12,211 nucleotides of DNA from an uncultured Lachnospiraceae bacterium (GTDB lineage Bacteria > Bacillota > Clostridia > Lachnospirales > Lachnospiraceae): positions 1 through 12,211 of the forward strand of contig CAJUHQ010000105.1 in NCBI GenBank assembly GCA_910586095.1, read 5' to 3'. Positions 6,904 to 12,211 of the stretch are shown one piece after another. The translations under genes were made by a program, and so were the position numbers. How positions within the stretch are numbered: position 1 is the first letter of the stretch; each line of letters opens with the position of its first letter. Below the pieces are notes generated by a model, which saw only the letters and a program-made list of their open reading frames with translations, was not told where the DNA came from and made no database searches.

Positions 6904-7534
6904 TTACCGCGCCCCCTTCCATTTCTGCAAGAACACCGTCAAAAAACAGTAGCCCTCCATTCACACCATTCACCACTGCATTTGTTGTGATTGTCGCACC
7001 ACTTATCGCATCAATTTCACTGTCATTGGCAGCCCCTGACTTTGTGTATGTAAATTGCTGTGCTGTCCTATCTGTAAACTGTGGAACCAACACATCCCCT
7101 GCCTTCATCCCAAGGCCAGGTGTCTCCGAAATACTCAAAAGTGATATACCATTTACTGTTCTTTCCAATGTAATTCCCATAGAAAATTGTATATCGCCAC
7201 CATACCCTTCATGATCTGTCACAGTAATTACATATCCTATCACATTACCTGAAGCGTCTAACGCCTGCATCACCTCATCAATAGAAACATTTGAATCCAA
7301 TCCTGCTACAAAATGTGCTGATGGACCATCCTCCTCAAACAAAGGCTCAAATGAACTCGCCACCGAAAATACATTCTTACAAGCCTGCGCCTTGGCCTTT
7401 GCCTTCTGTTCCATAATTGGCTCTTTTGTGATATCATACACAATTCCTAAAAGCAGCCCTGCCACAAGAGTAATTGCAAAAAGCACCAACGCATCCCGTA
7501 TCATTGCCCGCTGCTCATTACCTGCGTTCTTCAT
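6896..7534 (-). CDS. rnfG: Rnf complex flavoprotein subunit RnfG (covalent FMN)
   Basis: RnfG carries a covalently bound FMN on the outer side of the membrane and passes electrons within the complex. The 212-aa protein has one N-terminal membrane helix (about residues 14-33) followed by the FMN-binding domain. The ApbE target motif D-A-I-S-G-A-T-I-T-T is at 175-184, so Thr181 of the SGAT core is the expected flavin acceptor. Other family signatures are GYGGDI (110-115) and ETPGLGMK (137-144). The ATG at 7534 is preceded by AAGGAGG (7551-7545) with a 10-nt spacer, a strong site. A 218-bp hairpin-rich gap separates it from rnfD, and it overlaps rnfE by 8 bases. Confidence 0.97.
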   Translation of the reverse strand: MKNAGNEQRAMIRDALVLFAITLVAGLLLGIVYDITKEPIMEQKAKAKAQACKNVFSVASSFEPLFEEDGPSAHFVAGLDSNVSIDEVMQALDASGNVIGYVITVTDHEGYGGDIQFSMGITLERTVNGISLLSISETPGLGMKAGDVLVPQFTDRTAQQFTYTKSGAANDSEIDAISGATITTNAVVNGVNGGLLFFDGVLAEMEGGAVNE

Positions 7535-7593
7535 CTATTCTTTGCCTCCTTACACACCATCCTAATCAAAAACATAACCTAAAAGTTATTAAA

Positions 7594-7721
7594 CACTCAC
7601 ACTAATATCCATGTCGCGGCTTTGCCGCAACTCAAATCATGAGTGTGAAACTTCTCCACGAAACTGCCTTTGCTGTGAGTGGAAACTGCCACAGGCAGTT
7701 AGAAGTACTTCTCACACTAAT
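7594..7721. repeat. Hairpin-rich palindromic insert inside the rnf operon
   Basis: This fills most of the 218-bp rnfD-rnfG gap and has no reading frame. TCACACTAAT occurs twice (7597-7606 and 7712-7721). Its inverse occurs once at 7639-7648 (ATGAGTGTGA) and could pair with either copy. Further stems are GCGGC/GCCGC (7616-7620 with 7624-7628), ACTTCT/AGAAGT (7650-7655 with 7701-7706) and AACTGCC/GGCAGTT (7684-7690 with 7694-7700). A second AACTGCC at 7662-7668 competes for the same partner, and AGAAGTACTTCT (7701-7712) is itself a perfect palindrome. In the rnf mRNA this would be a structured spacer. Part of it recurs at 10297-10339 in the opposite orientation. Confidence 0.7.
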
Positions 7722-7752
7722 CACATTACGAATGTTTTTCACTGTCCATGTC

Positions 7753-8676
7753 TTATTTTTTCCCAAAAGCCCTAGGCCTTGTAACTTTTTCGATCAATGG
7801 AACAAGTAAATTTCCTAGGATGATCGCATAGGATACTCCTTCTGCCGAAGGTCCAAACACTCTAAATATCCCTGTCATAATCCCTAAAAATATCCCAAAC
7901 ACATACTGTCCACGCGGCGTAATCGGTCTAGTCACATAGTCTGTTGCCATAAAAAAAGCCCCGAGCATCAAACCTCCACCTGCAAGTTGTGATAAGAGAT
8001 AGTTTATATCAAGGCCACGCCCACCAAACAACAATATAAACACAACAAAACTAAGAATATAAGAACCTGGTACTCGCAGATCAATCACTTTGATTATTAA
8101 CAAAAATGCCGCTCCAATCAAAAGCGCTATCATACTGGTTTCACCAATTGTTCCCGCTGTTTTTCCTATCACCATATCTATCAACTGTGGTGCTTGTTCT
8201 CCTGCCTTGATTGCTGCTAGTGGTGTTGCACCTGTATATGCATCACAGTCAAAATTCGTCATAATAGAAGTAAATGAAATCAACAAAAAGCACCTAGCAC
8301 CCAATGCAGGATTCATAAAATTCTGTCCTAATCCTCCAAAAAGCATTTTCACTACAAGGATTGCAAACATACCACCAATCACTCCGATCCACAAGGGTGC
8401 TTTAGGTGGTAGATTCAGTGCTAACAAAAGACCTGTAACCACTGCTGAAAAATCCCAAATAGTATCTTTTCTTTTCATGCACTTCCCATATATGTATTCT
8501 GAAAGAACTGTGGTTGCCACTGTAATTGCAATTAGCAAAAATGCATGTATTCCAAAATGAAATACTCCAAACACCGTGGCTGGCAGCAAGGCTATGACCA
8601 CATACTGCATAATGCGCGCTGTCGTAACACTGGCACGAATATGCGGATTTGATGATACTTGAAATAGTTTTTCCAC
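7753..8676 (-). CDS. rnfD: Rnf complex membrane flavoprotein subunit RnfD (covalent FMN)
   Basis: RnfD is a polytopic membrane protein of the NqrB/RnfD family that carries covalent FMN and takes part in electron transfer coupled to ion transport. The protein is 307 aa, with the family opening SSNPHIRA (8-15) and roughly nine to ten hydrophobic helices. The conserved GGLGQNFMNPALGARCF segment is at 114-130. The flavinylation motif Y-T-G-A-T-P-L is at 147-153, with Thr151 as the expected acceptor used by ApbE. YVTRPITPRGQ, PSAEGVSYAIILGN and P-L-I-E later in the chain also match the family. The start codon is GTG at 8676, with AGGGGG about 8 nt upstream. A nearby ATG is out of frame. It begins 14 bp after rnfC. 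Confidence 0.97.
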   Translation of the reverse strand: MEKLFQVSSNPHIRASVTTARIMQYVVIALLPATVFGVFHFGIHAFLLIAITVATTVLSEYIYGKCMKRKDTIWDFSAVVTGLLLALNLPPKAPLWIGVIGGMFAILVVKMLFGGLGQNFMNPALGARCFLLISFTSIMTNFDCDAYTGATPLAAIKAGEQAPQLIDMVIGKTAGTIGETSMIALLIGAAFLLIIKVIDLRVPGSYILSFVVFILLFGGRGLDINYLLSQLAGGGLMLGAFFMATDYVTRPITPRGQYVFGIFLGIMTGIFRVFGPSAEGVSYAIILGNLLVPLIEKVTRPRAFGKK

Positions 8677-8690
8677 GTCATTTGCCCCCT

Positions 8691-10004
8691 TTATTTCTTT
8701 CTCTTCCCAAGTATAGTTTTCCTCATGGACTTAATAGATTGGGTTAATTGCCGCTTTGCTGGACAGACATAACTGCAACAGCCACATTCGCAACATTCCA
8801 TTCCATCATTTGCAACAAACGCTTCCTCGTCATGACGTTGTGCAAGCTCTGCCAGTTTTTTGGGCATGACGCGTCCTGGACACACTTCTACACACCGTCC
8901 ACAATTGATACAAGGACTTGGCTCCATCGCCGATACTTCATCATGTGTCAAACACAAAAGTGCTGATGCGGTCTTGGTAGTTGGCACATTAAGATCAAAC
9001 AGTGCAAACCCCATCATTGGCCCGCCAGATACTACTTTTTCTGGCTCTGTCTGAAAACCCCCCGCCTCATCGATCAAATCCTTATAATTCATACCAATCC
9101 GAACATAAAAATTTCTAGGTTCACGAATAGCATCGCCCGTCACTGTAACAATTCGATTCATCAAAGGCTTTCCCTCTATCACAGCATGATAAATTGCCAC
9201 AACTGTATCAACATTATCCACTACACAACCTGCATCTGCTGGAAGCATAGAAGAATTGATTGCCCTACCTGTTGTAGCATAAATTAGTTGCCTTTCTGCT
9301 CCCTGTGGATATTTGGTTTTAAGCGATTTAACACTGATCCTCTCCTCATTCTGTACAAGATTAGAGAGAAGTTCAATACAATCTGTTTTATTGTCTTCTA
9401 TCGCAAGAATTCCTTGCGCATTGTCAAAAAGGCGAAGCATAATCTTTAAGCCATCTATCAGTTTTTGTGGCTCTTCTAACATTCTTCTGTAATCAGAAGT
9501 AAGATATGGTTCACATTCAGCACAATTCGCTATGACATACTCAATCTTCTCTGGCTCTTTGGGCGAAAGCTTTACATGTGTTGGAAATCCTGCACCTCCC
9601 ATTCCGACAATCCCAGCTTCCTGTATCAATGTTATAATCTCTTTCTTATCTAGCGTTGTGACATCATGAGGCGTATAGGAAACTTCCTCAAAAATTCCAT
9701 CGTTATCAATAATGATGGAATTAACTAAATCTCCTGTGACCACGCGCCTAGGCTCAATCGTCTTGACTGTGCCTGATACTGTCGCATAAATTGGCGCTGA
9801 AACAAAACCGCCTGCTTCTGCAATCTTTTGCCCCCCTAATACTCTGTCCCCTTTTTTTACCACAGGTACAGCAGGCGCACCAATATGCTGACTGAGTGGA
9901 TAAACCATCTCACCCTTTGGCACGATCGTCTTAATTGGCTTATCTTTTGACAAATTCTTGCCATCATAGGGGTGTACTCCGCCCCGAAATGTGAGTTTTG
10001 ACAT
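8691..10004 (-). CDS. rnfC: Rnf complex NADH-side subunit RnfC
   Basis: RnfC is the peripheral cytoplasmic subunit that binds NAD(H) and FMN and exchanges electrons with the rest of the complex. The 437-aa protein begins with the RnfC motif FRGGVHPYDGKN. A glycine-rich nucleotide-binding segment GIVGMGGAGFPTHVK is at 131-145, followed by NCAECEPYLTSDYR (160-173), both shared with the 51-kDa subunit of complex I. Two 4Fe-4S motifs close the protein: C365/368/371/375 and C404/407/410/414. The length is normal for short Gram-positive RnfC, without the long Ala/Lys-rich tail of proteobacterial forms. The ATG at 10004 has AAAGGAG (10024-10018) 13 nt upstream, a rather long spacing. It is the first gene of the operon. 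Confidence 0.97.
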   Translation of the reverse strand: MSKLTFRGGVHPYDGKNLSKDKPIKTIVPKGEMVYPLSQHIGAPAVPVVKKGDRVLGGQKIAEAGGFVSAPIYATVSGTVKTIEPRRVVTGDLVNSIIIDNDGIFEEVSYTPHDVTTLDKKEIITLIQEAGIVGMGGAGFPTHVKLSPKEPEKIEYVIANCAECEPYLTSDYRRMLEEPQKLIDGLKIMLRLFDNAQGILAIEDNKTDCIELLSNLVQNEERISVKSLKTKYPQGAERQLIYATTGRAINSSMLPADAGCVVDNVDTVVAIYHAVIEGKPLMNRIVTVTGDAIREPRNFYVRIGMNYKDLIDEAGGFQTEPEKVVSGGPMMGFALFDLNVPTTKTASALLCLTHDEVSAMEPSPCINCGRCVEVCPGRVMPKKLAELAQRHDEEAFVANDGMECCECGCCSYVCPAKRQLTQSIKSMRKTILGKRKK

Positions 10005-10081
10005 TTTTATAAACCTACTCCTTTCAACGTCTAGGATTTTGCAATATTAATCATGCAATAGTCAAATTCTTGTACAGTAAC

Positions 10082-10110
10082 TCTATATACTGCTCAAAGA
10101 CTTTGCACAA
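10082..10110 (-). promoter_or_regulatory. Possible promoter of the rnf operon
   Basis: On the minus strand TTGTGC (10110-10105), a 17-bp spacer, then TATAGA (10087-10082). Both boxes are imperfect. A start near 10075 would give a leader of about 70 nt before rnfC. It is the only reasonably spaced pair I found upstream of the operon. Confidence 0.35.
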
Positions 10111-10135
10111 AATCATATTAAGTGAATAGATCCCT

Positions 10136-10230
10136 ATTAAAAAAATCTCTGATTTTTCAATCTCTTTCGACATGCTGTCAATACTATCGCAAACGACACT
10201 TTATTGTTAAAAAATCTCTAATTTTTCAAC
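10136..10230. repeat. Pair of imperfect A/T-rich hairpin repeats
   Basis: Copy one (10136-10161) and copy two (10206-10230) share the pattern TT-A(6-7)-TCTCT-(G/A)A-TTTTT-CAA, 70 bp apart. Each can fold: AAAAATC/GATTTTT around TCT in copy one, and AAAAAT/ATTTTT in copy two. The outer ends differ in a compensatory way, ATT...AAT in one and GTT...AAC in the other. They lie upstream of the predicted rnf promoter. Confidence 0.5.
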
Positions 10231-10296
10231 CTATCACTTTATATTATTGTAACTTTTTTCATATTACAAGTCAAATTTTATTTGTAAATCAATCTT

Positions 10297-10342
10297 GTAC
10301 TTCTAACCATTTGCAGCAAAGGCTGCTTCACGGAGAAGTACT
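10297..10342 (+). repeat. Hairpin repeat related to the rnfD-rnfG insert
   Basis: GTACTTCT (10297-10304) and AGAAGTAC (10334-10341) are perfect 8-bp arms enclosing GCAGC-AAAG-GCTGC (10313-10326). GTACTTCTAAC is identical to the minus strand of 7708-7698. Bases 10312-10339 match the minus strand of 7677-7650 at 22 of 28 positions, so these are two copies of one repeat family. Confidence 0.65.
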
Positions 10343-10424
10343 ATGTTTCACGCTTTTCATCATATGGGTAGTGTTCTCAACCTACAAGTATCTCGCCTTA
10401 AGAACAAATTTGCATTGCAAACAA

Positions 10425-10453
10425 TTTTCATACTACTTGAAATGTAGTACAAT
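10425..10453 (+). promoter_or_regulatory. Predicted promoter of the AadA-like gene, with an inverted repeat
   Basis: TTTTCA (10425-10430), a 17-bp spacer and TACAAT (10448-10453). TACTAC (10431-10436) and GTAGTA (10444-10449) form a perfect inverted repeat across the spacer and into the -10 box, where a repressor could bind. The gene's GGAGGG site follows at 10485-10490. Confidence 0.35.
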
Positions 10454-10498
10454 AAAAAGAAAGACTAGTTTATTTCTGCCACTTGGAGGGAACAATTT

Positions 10499-11272
10499 AT
10501 GTTATTGTACAAAGATCTCCTCGATACATTTGTCACAATGACCAGACAAATTATTAGAGAGCACTTAACTGGAATATATTTGCATGGTTCTATGGCTATG
10601 GGGTGTTTTCATCCTGAGAAAAGCGATATAGATCTCATTATTGTCATTGAAGACTCTATTTCTAATCAACAAAAGTTAGAGTTTATGCATGCTGTTGTAC
10701 GCCTAAATCAACAAGCACCCAAAAAAGGAATAGAATTAAGTATTGTCAAAAAAGCCTACTGTTGTCCTTTTGTTTACCCAACTCCTTTTGAACTGCACTT
10801 CTCCCCCATACACTTACAACGATTTTATGACAATCCACAAAATTATATAGAAACTATGCATGGAACAGATATTGATTTAGCTGCGCACTTTACAGTACTT
10901 CAACACTATGGCATCGTATTGTATGGAGAACCAATCAAGAAGGTATTTGACATTGTACCACCAAACGCCTATCTTGATAGTATTTGTGCTGATATTGCAA
11001 CTGCACATGAAGACTGTAACAAAGACCCTATATCGGTTTCGTGCAATTTGTGCAGAGTTCTCGCCTTTCTAAAAGAAGGTTGCTGTCTATCCAAAAAGGC
11101 AGGTGGAGAATGGGGAATCGCACATCTTTCTCCAAATTGGCATCCACTTATTCAAGAAATCTTAGAATGTTATACAACTAATACGCCACTAACTGCCACT
11201 CAACATACAATTGATCTGTTTGTAGATGAATTGATGCACATGATCGACGATACTCTTACACAAACTTTTTGA
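10499..11272 (+). CDS. AadA-like nucleotidyltransferase (putative aminoglycoside adenylyltransferase)
   Basis: Proteins of this kind transfer AMP from ATP to a hydroxyl of streptomycin or spectinomycin. At 257 aa it matches the AadA length. The nucleotidyltransferase core shows LHGSMAMG (28-35) with the GS loop, then SDIDL with D43 and D45 for metal binding, and GIELSIV with E79 at the place of the AadA catalytic base. The C-terminal half matches the AadA-type helical domain (DUF4111): FELHFSP (97-103), DIDLAAHF, LYGEPIKKVF, NLCRVLAFL (183-191) and SKKAGGEWGIAHL (198-210). GGAGGG lies 8 nt before the ATG. It sits among ordinary chromosomal genes with similar AT-rich codon use and no mobile-element genes, so an intrinsic gene is more likely than a recently acquired cassette. 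Substrate and resistance phenotype cannot be read from sequence. Confidence 0.85.
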   Translation: MLLYKDLLDTFVTMTRQIIREHLTGIYLHGSMAMGCFHPEKSDIDLIIVIEDSISNQQKLEFMHAVVRLNQQAPKKGIELSIVKKAYCCPFVYPTPFELHFSPIHLQRFYDNPQNYIETMHGTDIDLAAHFTVLQHYGIVLYGEPIKKVFDIVPPNAYLDSICADIATAHEDCNKDPISVSCNLCRVLAFLKEGCCLSKKAGGEWGIAHLSPNWHPLIQEILECYTTNTPLTATQHTIDLFVDELMHMIDDTLTQTF

Positions 11273-11285
11273 CACTTTGTATAAT
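11257..11285 (+). promoter_or_regulatory. Possible promoter of the YprB-like gene
   Basis: TACACA (11257-11262), a 17-bp spacer and a perfect TATAAT (11280-11285). The -35 box lies inside the end of the nucleotidyltransferase gene. Transcription would begin near 11292, inside the palindrome at 11289-11307. Confidence 0.4.
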
Positions 11286-11288
11286 CTA

Positions 11289-11307
11289 TGATAAGTTATA
11301 CTTATCA
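11289..11307. repeat. Perfect 8-bp inverted repeat after the AadA-like gene
   Basis: TGATAAGT (11289-11296) and ACTTATCA (11300-11307) form a perfect stem with a 3-nt loop. No T-run follows (CCGTTTC), so a terminator function is weak. Its position at the predicted start of the next transcript suits an operator instead. Confidence 0.4.
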
Positions 11308-11381
11308 CCGTTTCAATCTATCGGGCCTCCTTGTGATGCCTCCTTACGAACACTTGCGAAAGGAAAAACCATTTAACCATT

Positions 11382-12211
11382 ATGAAATGTATTGAAAAAG
11401 ATCTAGGGATTCTTTCACCAAAATACCCAATAGAGAACTTCTGTGTTCCAAAACAAACTTTGTTCATTGATATAGAAACCACTGGATTATATGTACGCAG
11501 TTCTAACCTTTATATGATTGGTTGTGCCTATTACAACGGTGATAATCCGCCTGTTTCATGGCACTCTATTCAGTGGATCGCTGATAACTATGAAGATGAG
11601 ATTGCTGTGCTTCATGCATTTGTTGCCTTTGCAAAACCCTATCGCTATCTTATACATTTTAATGGCAATCAATTTGATATCCCCTATCTACAAAGCAAAC
11701 TAGAACAACATCAAATTGATTTTCAATTAGATAACTTTGAGGGTATTGATATCTACAAACGAATCTCACCTTATAAGCTATTTTTAAAACTTCCAAATTG
11801 TAAACAAAAAACAATCGAAACTTTTCTGACAGACACCGTTCGCGAAGACCACTATACTGGCGGAGAGCTCATTGATATTTATCACGAGTATGTACTAAAT
11901 CATAGTGCTCAGAACGAACATTTCTTACTTTTGCACAATGAAGAAGATATCAAAGGAATGTTTGAAATTGTAGCCGCTCTTTCCATTTTTGACCTCTTTC
12001 ATCTTCCTGTAACAGTCACCAGAGTTCAGGCCAACTATTACAAAGATATCAATCAACAACAATGTTCCGAAATTATTATGAATCTAAAGCTTCCTACCCC
12101 ATTACCTACACAAATTACTTATAGTGCAAATGGTTGTTACTTTAGTGGGGGTGGCGAGGATGGAAAACTACGTGTTCCTATCTTTGAGGGTGAACTAAAA
12201 TACTTCTATGC
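11382..12211 (+). CDS. YprB-like ribonuclease H-fold (DEDD) exonuclease-domain protein, 3' partial
   Basis: The gene runs off the right edge of the window; 276 codons are visible. The DEDD exonuclease motifs are in order. Exo I is LFIDIETTG (residues 27-35, with Asp and Glu). Exo II is IHFNGNQFDIPYL (about residues 90-102, with its Asp). Exo III is LLHNEEDIKGMFEI, with H-x3-D as in YprB. YMIGCAYY and SWHSIQW between I and II are also typical of the YprB family, whose members are nuclease-like proteins of unknown or poorly defined role in Firmicutes. The segment after Exo III fits the extended C-terminal part of YprB-like proteins. Start choice is uncertain: AAAGGA (11359-11364) is about 17 nt before this ATG, which is far for a ribosome binding site, but no better in-frame start is seen upstream. 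Confidence 0.85.
   Translation, partial: MKCIEKDLGILSPKYPIENFCVPKQTLFIDIETTGLYVRSSNLYMIGCAYYNGDNPPVSWHSIQWIADNYEDEIAVLHAFVAFAKPYRYLIHFNGNQFDIPYLQSKLEQHQIDFQLDNFEGIDIYKRISPYKLFLKLPNCKQKTIETFLTDTVREDHYTGGELIDIYHEYVLNHSAQNEHFLLLHNEEDIKGMFEIVAALSIFDLFHLPVTVTRVQANYYKDINQQQCSEIIMNLKLPTPLPTQITYSANGCYFSGGGEDGKLRVPIFEGELKYFY

Larger units (their letters stand above)
10005..10498. other. Divergent intergenic region upstream of the rnf operon
   Basis: These 494 bases carry no gene I can support. From left to right they hold the rnfC leader, a weak minus-strand promoter, two A/T hairpin repeats (10136-10230), a GC-containing hairpin related to the rnfD-rnfG insert (10297-10342), and the promoter and ribosome binding site of the rightward nucleotidyltransferase gene. 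Confidence 0.75.

Noticed and set aside
8090..8560. Open frame of 156 codons antisense to rnfD
   Set aside because: It is a mirror of the membrane-helix codons of rnfD with no independent support.
10136..10230. Possible CRISPR array
   Set aside because: There are only two A/T-rich, imperfect repeats with one spacer and no cas genes.
10122..10541. Open frame of 139 codons on the plus strand upstream of the AadA-like gene
   Set aside because: It lacks a ribosome binding site, overlaps the well-supported start at 10499, translates the A/T hairpin repeats into a repeated peptide and has no recognisable domain.
11289..11307. Intrinsic terminator of the AadA-like gene
   Set aside because: The stem is A/T-rich and no T-run follows, so it is recorded only as an inverted repeat.

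Overview
This is an AT-rich bacterial chromosomal segment, most likely from an anaerobic Firmicute of class Clostridia and plausibly family Lachnospiraceae. That placement is inferred from the rnfCDGEAB gene order, the ferredoxin-rich RnfB, strong AGGAGG-type ribosome binding sites and the AP2/HNH-like protein. The species cannot be named from the sequence. No rRNA, tRNA, CRISPR array or complete transposon is visible.

Layout. Positions 74-682 (+) hold an unrecognised protein. Positions 835-1623 (+) encode a protein with two AP2-like segments around a degenerate HNH-like core. A GH25-type membrane-anchored muramidase-like protein runs on the minus strand (3050 down to 1752), with a hairpin terminator behind it and a good promoter at 3344-3372. 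Its long leader contains a 139-bp element with 17-bp terminal inverted repeats. ApbE, the lipoprotein FMN transferase, is on the plus strand (3539-4639) and converges on the Rnf operon with a 6-bp gap.

The core is a complete Rnf operon on the minus strand, transcribed rnfC-rnfD-rnfG-rnfE-rnfA-rnfB (10004 down to 4646). Rnf couples electron transfer between reduced ferredoxin and NAD+ to export of Na+ or H+. RnfC is the NADH-side subunit, RnfB the ferredoxin-side subunit, RnfD and RnfG carry covalent FMN, and RnfA/RnfE carry a membrane-embedded Fe-S cluster. ApbE next door is the enzyme that attaches the FMN, so the window holds the structural genes and their maturation enzyme. The operon is tightly packed except for a 218-bp hairpin-rich insert between rnfD and rnfG.

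Upstream of rnfC is a 494-bp divergent region with predicted promoters in both directions, a pair of A/T hairpin repeats and a second copy of part of the rnfD-rnfG repeat. To its right lie an AadA-like aminoglycoside nucleotidyltransferase homologue (10499-11272) and a YprB-like DEDD exonuclease-domain gene that runs off the window (11382-12211).

The main points for a second look are: the two-copy palindromic repeat family, one copy of which splits the rnf operon; the inverted-repeat element in the GH25 leader; the Asp-to-Val change at a GH25 catalytic position; and a Cys-rich C-terminal tail on RnfE.
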